Assembly: GCF_016722765.1 (NCBI RefSeq)
Contig: NZ_JAEQND010000003.1
Location: 248,001-312,000, forward strand
DNA: 64,000 bases
Source of the DNA: Ramlibacter alkalitolerans
Lineage (GTDB): Bacteria; Pseudomonadota; Gammaproteobacteria; Burkholderiales; Burkholderiaceae_C
Direction of reading: 5' to 3'
The position numbers were made by a program, and so were the translations under genes. Below the pieces are notes generated by a model. It ran no database searches, was not told the DNA's origin, and was given only the letters and a program-made list of their open reading frames with translations. Position 1 is the stretch's first letter, and each line of letters opens with the position of its first letter. This document shows, piece by piece, positions 56,758 through 64,000 of this stretch.

Positions 56758-58031
56758 GGCTGGCGCAGGAAGTCGATGGTGCGCGGCACCTCGCCGACCA
56801 CGATCTGCGGCAGCACCGGCGCGGTGGACGCCACCAGCCGGCCGCGCTTGAACACCTTCAGCCGGGTGGCGCGCAACCGGATCGCCTCCACCACGTCGCG
56901 CGCCTGCAGCAGCACGAAGCTGGCCTCGCAGCCGGGCGCCAGCCCGTAGCCTTCCAGGTGCATCACCTTCGCCGCATTCACCGTGACGGCATCGAAGCAG
57001 GCGCGCATGCCCTGCAGGCTGGTCATCTGCGCCACGTGCAGGCCCATGTGCGCCACCTCCAGCATGTCGCCCGAGCCCATGCCGTACCAGGGGTCCATCA
57101 CGCAGTCGTGGCCGAAGGCGACGTTGACGCCGGCGGCCATCAGCTCCGGCACCCGGGTCATGCCACGGCGCTTCGGGTAGGTGTCGTGCCGGCCCTGCAG
57201 CGTGATGTTGATCAGCGGGTTGGCGACGACGCTCACGCCGCTCTCCGCGATCAGCGGCAGCAGCTTGGAGACGTAGTAGTTGTCCATGCTGTGCATCGAG
57301 GTGCAGTGCGAGGCGTTCACCCGGCCCTGCAGGCCCAGGCGCTGGGCCTCGAAGGCCAGCGTCTCGATGTGGCGCGACAGCGGGTCGTCGGTCTCGTCGC
57401 AGTGCATGTCGACCAGCGCGCCGCGGCGTGCGGCGGCCTCGCACAGCAGCTGGATGCTGATCGCGCCATCGCTCATCGTGCGCTCGTAGTGCGGGATGCC
57501 GCCGACGATGTCGACGCCCAGGTCCATCGCGCGCTTCATGTTCTCGATCCCGCCCGGAGTGCGCAGCACGCCATCCTGCGGGAAGGCGACCAGCTGCAGG
57601 TCGATCACGCCGGCCACGCGGCGCTTGACCTCGAGCAGCGCTTCCACCGGCAGCAGGCTGGGGTCGCTGGTGTCGACGTGGCTGCGGATCGCCAGCAGCC
57701 CGCGCGCGACCGCCCAGTCGCAGTAGGCGAGGGCGCGCGCGACCAGGTCTTCCGCCTTCAGCAGCGGCTTGAGTTCGCCCCACAGCTGGATCCCCTCCAG
57801 CAGCGTGCCGCTTTCATTGACGCGCGGCAGCCCGTAGCTGAGGGTCGCGTCCATGTGGAAGTGCGGGTCGCAGAAGTGCGGCGACAGGAGATGGCCGCCG
57901 GCGTCGACGGTCTCGTGCGCCGGTGCGGACAGTCCCGGCGTCGCTTCGGCGATGACGCCGGACTGCACGGCGACCGACATGCCGGTGCGGCCGTCGGGGA
58001 AGGTGGCGTTGGTGATGAGGAGGTCGAGCAT
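56754..58031 (-). CDS. Cytosine deaminase-like amidohydrolase
   Basis: 425-residue metal-dependent hydrolase of the CodA family. Metal ligands are in HFCDPHFHMDATL (HxH), with DMHCDETDDP and NPLINITLQGRHDTYPKRRG further on, and the catalytic Asp in FGHDCVMDPWYGMGSGDMLE; these blocks are CodA-like. It deaminates cytosine or a related N-heterocycle. Its start overlaps the HupE-like stop (TGATG). In this operon it could supply uracil to the uracil phosphoribosyltransferase. Other amidohydrolase substrates are possible. Confidence 0.88.
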   Translation of the reverse strand: MLDLLITNATFPDGRTGMSVAVQSGVIAEATPGLSAPAHETVDAGGHLLSPHFCDPHFHMDATLSYGLPRVNESGTLLEGIQLWGELKPLLKAEDLVARALAYCDWAVARGLLAIRSHVDTSDPSLLPVEALLEVKRRVAGVIDLQLVAFPQDGVLRTPGGIENMKRAMDLGVDIVGGIPHYERTMSDGAISIQLLCEAAARRGALVDMHCDETDDPLSRHIETLAFEAQRLGLQGRVNASHCTSMHSMDNYYVSKLLPLIAESGVSVVANPLINITLQGRHDTYPKRRGMTRVPELMAAGVNVAFGHDCVMDPWYGMGSGDMLEVAHMGLHVAQMTSLQGMRACFDAVTVNAAKVMHLEGYGLAPGCEASFVLLQARDVVEAIRLRATRLKVFKRGRLVASTAPVLPQIVVGEVPRTIDFLRQP

Positions 58032-59278
58032 CAGGAAGGTGCCAGGTCGAAGGCCCGCTGGACGAACCACCACGCGGCCACCAGCGCCACGCACAGCGAG
58101 CCGAAACGCAGCACGCCGACGCGGTAGAAGCTGGTGCTGCGCAGCAGGTAGGCCACGGGCAGGAAGGCCGCGACGATCGCCAGCTGGCCGATCTCCACGC
58201 CCAGGTTGAAGCCGACCAGCGCCAGCGCCAGCGCGCCTTGCGGCAGGCCGAGGTCCGCCAGGACGGAGGCGAAGCCGAATCCGTGCACGAGGCCGAACAC
58301 GAAGGCCATGACCCAGCGCTTGCGGTCGATGGTGCCGCGCAGGTTGTTGAGGGCCGCCACGACCACCGAGGCGGCGATCACGGATTCGACCAGCCGCGAA
58401 GGCAGGCTGATGAAGCCCAGCACGGCGAGGCTGAGGGTGATGGAGTGGGCCAGCGTGAAGGCGGTCACCACCTTGAGCACGTCGACGGCGGCGGCGCGCA
58501 GGCTGGGCGTGGGACTCCAGGCCTGCGCGCGGCGCACCAGCACCGCCGGCAGCAGCAGGGCGACCAGGAACAGGATGTGGTCGAAGCCGATCCAGATGTG
58601 CCAGATGCCTTCGACGACGTACTGGCGCAGCGTCTCCCAGCCACTGGTGGCGGCGAGCTGGAGGTCCTGGGTGGCGGAGTCGGCGGCGAAGACCAGCGGC
58701 TGCGGCGAGGAGGCGCCGGCGGGCGTCCACTGCACCAGGCCGCGGTGCGTCGGGTCGACGTCGAACAGCATCGCGTAGTGGACCTGCACGCTGCCGGCGA
58801 GCTTGTCGCACTGCGCGCGCAGGGACAGCACCGCGTACGTGCCGTCGCTGTGCTTGTCCAGCATCAGCGGGCCGGCGGATTGCAGGGGACACGCGGCGCC
58901 CTGCGACGAGAAGGTGAGCTTGGCGATCGCGAGCTTCTCGAGGTCGGCGCTGCGCTGGCGCACCTCGCCCCAGGTCAGTTCGCCGTTGCCGTCGCGATCG
59001 AGCTGCAGCACGTAGTCGAGGTCGCGCAGCGCGATGTCCCAGCGCACGGCGATGCCGTCCGGCTCGCCGCGCAGGGTGAGGTAGGAGTCGCTGGGTTTGT
59101 GGGCCCAGGCGGGCAAGGAGACGAGGGCGAGGAGGAGGACGTAGGCTGGCGGTGAGCCGCGCCAGCGCGCGAACCCCAGCGGTGCGCCAGCGCAGCGAAG
59201 CGCTGGGGTTCCGGCGCTGGCGCGCGTCACCACCAGCCTACGAAGCCAGCACCAGACGGAAAGCAGCACCCCTCTCAC
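58031..59278 (-). CDS. HupE/UreJ-like membrane protein with REP-expanded N terminus
   Basis: 415 residues. A periplasmic domain (AHKPSDSYLTLRGEPDGIAVRWDIALRDLDYVL) is followed by a six- to seven-helix HupE/UreJ_2 domain (GIWHIWIGFDHILFLVALLLPAVL, FTLAHSITLSLAVLGF, FVFGLVHGFGFASVLADLG). The only available start is a GTG at 59278 that overlaps the upstream stop (GTGA). Between it and the hydrophobic signal core VLLLALVSLPAWA lie about 34 codons contributed by a REP pair. HupE and UreJ carry nickel or cobalt; transport by this branch is unproven. Confidence 0.85.
   Translation of the reverse strand: MRGVLLSVWCWLRRLVVTRASAGTPALRCAGAPLGFARWRGSPPAYVLLLALVSLPAWAHKPSDSYLTLRGEPDGIAVRWDIALRDLDYVLQLDRDGNGELTWGEVRQRSADLEKLAIAKLTFSSQGAACPLQSAGPLMLDKHSDGTYAVLSLRAQCDKLAGSVQVHYAMLFDVDPTHRGLVQWTPAGASSPQPLVFAADSATQDLQLAATSGWETLRQYVVEGIWHIWIGFDHILFLVALLLPAVLVRRAQAWSPTPSLRAAAVDVLKVVTAFTLAHSITLSLAVLGFISLPSRLVESVIAASVVVAALNNLRGTIDRKRWVMAFVFGLVHGFGFASVLADLGLPQGALALALVGFNLGVEIGQLAIVAAFLPVAYLLRSTSFYRVGVLRFGSLCVALVAAWWFVQRAFDLAPS
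59141..59242. repeat. REP pair (BIME) inside the HupE-like coding region
   Basis: A forward copy (59141-59180, GTAGGCTGG start) and an inverted copy (59201-59242, CTACG end) sit within the signal-peptide part of the HupE-like gene. The gene frame stays open through all of it (102 bp, 34 codons). The outer ends are GTAG and CTAC. Confidence 0.85.
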
Positions 59279-60456
59279 CGCGTCCCCCCCAGCTTCGCCG
59301 CCACTTCCTGCAGCACCGGATCCTCATACCCGCTCGTCTTCAGCCACTCCAGCGCCGGCTGCGCGGCCGCAGGATCGCGGGCAGCCAGTGCCGCGCGCAG
59401 CAGCACCTCGGCGTCGCGCGGCTCCTTCTGCTTCGTGTAGTTGCTCTTCGCGTAGGCCAGCGCCTTGGCCGCATCGTGTTCCAGTTCCAGCTCCCAGCGC
59501 GCGGCCTCCTGTTCGTGCAGGCGATCGCCGCGCCTGGCGGCTGCCTCGAAGCGGTCGCGCAGTTGCGACAGCCACTCGCCGGTGCGCGGATGATTCACCG
59601 CCCGGCCGGCCAGGGCCAGGCGCAGCAACAGGACGTCGGAGCGCTCCCAGCCATCGAGCAGCTGCACCACTTCCTGCGGCCGCCCGCGCTGCAGCAGGAA
59701 GTCGGCATACGACGCCAGCAGGAACTGGTCGGTGATGCCCTGGGCGAGCGCGGCAGCGTAATGCCGTTGCGCGTCGCCCCAGCGCTGCAGCCGCACGGCC
59801 ATTTCGGCCAGCCGCGTCTGGACCCAGAGCATCAATCCCGGCGCGACGTCCTTCGCGTTCGACACGGCATCGGACAGCATCTCGTAGGCGGGCACCAGCT
59901 GGCCCGTCGTGGCACGCACATAGGCGGTGCAGCCCTGCGCGAACAGGCCGGGCGCGATCCGCCCCATGCGGTCGCATTCCGCCGCGGCCCACGCGTACTG
60001 CGCTTGCACCATGTAGATGGCCGCGCGCCAGGCCACCGGCTCCACCGCCTGGGGATCGAGCTCGCTGGCGCGCTTGAGGCTCGCCAGCGCGCCCTCGAAA
60101 TCATGGCTGTACTGCTGCAGCTGGCCGCGCACCAGCCAGTAGCGGCCGTCCTGGCCGGCGCCCTGCGCCAGCGGCGCGATGCTGGACATCGCGTAGCCCA
60201 CGTAGCGCGGATCGCCCTGCGCCATCGCCAGCGCGAAATAGCGCTCGCCCAGGTCGAGGCGCAAGGCCTGGTCCTGCGGCCGCGAGGCGAGCTGCCGCCG
60301 CAGCGATTCGACCACGCGCAGGGCCGGGTCGCTGGCCACCGGCAGGCGCTCGACGACCTCGGTGTCGCTGGCCGGCGTGTAGGGCGCGGCGGGGGCGCGC
60401 GCGGCCAGCAGGCACAGCGCAGCCGCCGCCACGCACGCGCATCGCGGACTGGGCAT
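59275..60456 (-). CDS. Secreted TPR-repeat protein
   Basis: 393 residues with an N-terminal signal peptide (CACVAAAALCLLAARAPAAP) and tetratricopeptide-like helical repeats throughout, such as GRYWLVRGQLQQYSHDFEGALASLKRASELDP and LLASYADFLLQRGRPQEVVQLLDGW. It is periplasmic by prediction. It overlaps the HupE-like gene (GTGA) and begins 8 bp after upp, so it belongs to the same operon. Pairing of a TPR protein with a HupE/UreJ_2 protein suggests joint function. Confidence 0.85.
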   Translation of the reverse strand: MPSPRCACVAAAALCLLAARAPAAPYTPASDTEVVERLPVASDPALRVVESLRRQLASRPQDQALRLDLGERYFALAMAQGDPRYVGYAMSSIAPLAQGAGQDGRYWLVRGQLQQYSHDFEGALASLKRASELDPQAVEPVAWRAAIYMVQAQYAWAAAECDRMGRIAPGLFAQGCTAYVRATTGQLVPAYEMLSDAVSNAKDVAPGLMLWVQTRLAEMAVRLQRWGDAQRHYAAALAQGITDQFLLASYADFLLQRGRPQEVVQLLDGWERSDVLLLRLALAGRAVNHPRTGEWLSQLRDRFEAAARRGDRLHEQEAARWELELEHDAAKALAYAKSNYTKQKEPRDAEVLLRAALAARDPAAAQPALEWLKTSGYEDPVLQEVAAKLGGTR

Positions 60457-60464
60457 CGGGCGGC

Positions 60465-61100
<636 letters not shown>

Positions 61101-61110
61101 GGATTTCGGT

Positions 61111-62378
61111 TCAGAACACGGTGCCGTCGCTTGCCACCTGCAGCGGCGGCAGGCCGCCGCGGCGCTGCTGCGCGAGTTCGCGTCCGGTGGCCCAGGTGCC
61201 GCCTTCCAGGACGGCACCCATGCCCAGGTGGCTGGCGTCAGTGTGCAGCAATTTCCGCAGCTCCACCGCGAGTTCGTCGAGCAGGGCCACCGTGAGGGCG
61301 CGCCATTCGACGACCAGCTCGTCGCCCGGCTGCCACACGTGCTGCGTGACGGCTTCGTCGCGCAGCCGCAGCACGCCGGTATCGAGCAGCAGGCCGCCGT
61401 TGCGGTACTCGGCCAGGCCGGTGAGCGCGTCCAGGCCGTGCAGCTGCACGCCGGCCCACTCGAAAGGCTCCAGCAGCGAATAGGTGAGCCACTGCGACAG
61501 CTTGTGGAAAGGCACCCAGCCGTCGCTGGCGCCTTCGCCGCGCACGGCTTCGTGACGCCAGCAGTCGCCCAGCGGCACGTTGCCGATCGCGTTGCCCAGG
61601 GGCCAGATGCCGGAGCAGGTGAGCAGGATCTCCGAGAGGATGTCGTGCGCCGAGTCTTCGGCCGTGCGCGGCGGCACGGTGGACCCGAAGGGCGTGAGGA
61701 TCAGGTCGAACAGGCCGGAGGGGCGGCCTTCCTCGTTGAAGACCTCGGGCTGCTCCGCCATCGCCTCGCCGAAGCGGCGCAACAGGATCGCCCGGTTTTC
61801 CAGGCCCAGGAGCGGATTGTCCTCGCGCACCTGGAAGGCGCTGGCCAGGCGGTCGGTGGAAAGCGCGCGCAGGCCGGCCGCGTCGACCTGCAGGGGGCGG
61901 TTGCGGTCGCTGGAAAAGACCCCGGCGATGAACGCGTGGTAGCTCGCCACGGCGAGGCCTTCGGAGCGGGTGTAGGCCTGGCCGGTGCCGGATTCGGTGT
62001 AGCGCCAGTCGGGGCCGGCGCCGCCATCGAGCAGCACGCTCGCGAAGGTGAAGTCCACCAGGGCGTGGATGCGCGTCGCGCGCGGCAGGTGTTCCACCCG
62101 CCGCTCCAGTTCCGCCTTGCGATCGACGCCGCCGGCTTCCAGGTGGCGCCAGCGGCTGTGCAGCGGGACGTGCAGCTTCGGGAAGCGCCTGCGGGTGATG
62201 TCGGCGACGTCGCGCGCCGCGCCGGGCAGGGCGCCGTCATCGACCGTGAACCAGCGCGACTGGCCCTCGCGCGCGCGCCGCAGCAATTGGCCGCAGCGTT
62301 CGCGGATGGCGTGCGTGCTGCGCAGGAGGCTGGCCGCGGCCTCCGCTTCGGCGGCGCCCGTCACGGATTGCACGGTGC

Positions 62379-62382
<4 letters not shown>
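61111..62382 (-). CDS. URC4/Urg3 family (DUF1688) protein
   Basis: 423 residues matching DUF1688, the family of fungal URC4/Urg3 needed for uracil catabolism. Typical blocks are [66 protein letters not shown] and [19 protein letters not shown]. No catalytic motif is known; the chemical step is unassigned. It overlaps the URC1-like stop by 4 bp (ATGA) and is followed by upp. Confidence 0.92.
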
Positions 62383-63626
<1,244 letters not shown>

Positions 63627-63740
63627 GATGTCCTGCGGTGCAAAGTCCGACTCTAGCAAAGCGGCGGGGTCAGCGACACTGTTGGGCCTACCCGTTGCGA
63701 AGCGCGCGAACGCACTCTGGCGCGGCCCTCGGCCGCGGAA

Positions 63741-63769
63741 GGTGAACCGCGAAGCGCGTGAACCCCAGC
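63741..63769 (+). repeat. REP element lacking the GTAG head, beside the RAYT gene
   Basis: 29 bp (GGTGAACCGCGAAGCGCGTG then AACCCCAGC) identical to the same part of the copy at 32775. The first ten bases of the REP are missing, and a second degraded copy lies just upstream near 63692-63716. It is 21 bp from the RAYT stop. Confidence 0.75.
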
Positions 63770-63790
63770 AAATAAAAAAAAGCAGGAAAC

Positions 63791-64000
63791 CTACTCCCCG
63801 AACTGCCCCTCCACCGTGGCGCTGATCCCCCAATCCGGCGCCACGATCCCCTCCCGCACGAACCGGTGGAAGCTGGAATACGGCCATTCGTTCGCCCGCG
63901 CCACCCATCCGTGCTTCACCGGGTTGTAGTGGATGTAGTCCACGTGCCGCTGGAAGTCTTCCTCATCGTGGATCTGGTGCTCCCAGAAGCGGCGCTGCCA
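63791..64000 (-). CDS. REP-associated tyrosine transposase (RAYT, Y1_Tnp), C-terminal part
   Basis: The last 69 codons of a minus-strand gene that continues beyond the window. The frame reads WQRRFWEHQIHDEEDF, then HVDYIHYNPVKHGWV and WPYSSFHRFVREG, the C-terminal signature of RAYT/TnpA-REP proteins, including the tyrosine block preceding NPVKHG. The HUH metal site would be in the missing N-terminal half. RAYTs cut and join single-stranded REP DNA and recognise a GTAG tetranucleotide. It is probably the domesticated enzyme behind the REP copies in this window. Confidence 0.92.
   Translation of the reverse strand, partial: WQRRFWEHQIHDEEDFQRHVDYIHYNPVKHGWVARANEWPYSSFHRFVREGIVAPDWGISATVEGQFGE

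Overview
The window is a GC-rich, densely coding stretch of a bacterial chromosome. Many features point to a betaproteobacterium of the order Burkholderiales, most likely Comamonadaceae (Ramlibacter/Variovorax-like). These include an orphan Bug-type solute receptor, RdgC, a 223-residue LexA with an extra linker, an exbB-exbD-lpxK-kdsB-adk operon, ubiUVT next to ubiD, TAGAAT-type -10 boxes and two families of intergenic inverted repeats. The taxonomic call is inference from gene content. No rRNA, tRNA, CRISPR array or prophage was seen.

Region by region: 1-3042 holds the end of a nitrilase gene, a ketopantoate-reductase homologue, a Bug receptor and a cupin. 3123-9263 is a ferredoxin-reductase-like enzyme, a complete branched-chain amino acid type ABC transporter (substrate-binding protein, two permeases, two ATPases) and a TetR regulator. 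9330-13420 has rdgC, two transport/redox genes and an unknown gene. 13587-19091 is a minus-strand acyl-CoA catabolic operon: 3-hydroxyacyl-CoA dehydrogenase, enoyl-CoA hydratase, Crp/Fnr regulator, aminoglycoside-phosphotransferase-like kinase, acyl-CoA dehydrogenase. 19178-24630 carries a FimV-like protein, an MFS exporter, a 2-hydroxyacid dehydrogenase and small genes. 24750-26464 is lexA facing an L-asparaginase across two SOS boxes. 26591-30393 is a minus-strand envelope operon (exbB, exbD, lpxK, Trm112-like, kdsB, then adk). 30759-34051 holds xseA, sodB, a DUF192 gene and two Lys/Ala-rich secreted proteins. 34275-39677 is icd followed by ubiU-ubiV-ubiT-ubiD under a candidate FNR box. 39788-46095 has a glycine-zipper protein, a cold-shock protein, clpS-clpA and oligopeptidase A. 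46132-55874 has an astacin-like protease, TSUP and EVE proteins, a P450, an enolase paralogue with a kinase, panE-like, rmuC and a HAD phosphatase.

The most coherent system is at 56410-63626: seven minus-strand genes that overlap or nearly touch. They encode a RibA-like URC1 protein, URC4/DUF1688, uracil phosphoribosyltransferase, a TPR protein, a HupE/UreJ-like membrane protein, a cytosine-deaminase-like amidohydrolase and a MazG-like pyrophosphohydrolase. This looks like the uracil-catabolic (URC) pathway extended by pyrimidine salvage and a possible transporter.

The second system is scattered: a REP family beginning with GTAG occurs at eight loci, often as inverted pairs between convergent genes. 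The window ends inside a REP-associated tyrosine transposase (RAYT) gene that has a REP copy at its 3' side. One REP pair lies inside the signal-peptide region of the HupE-like gene and leaves it open.
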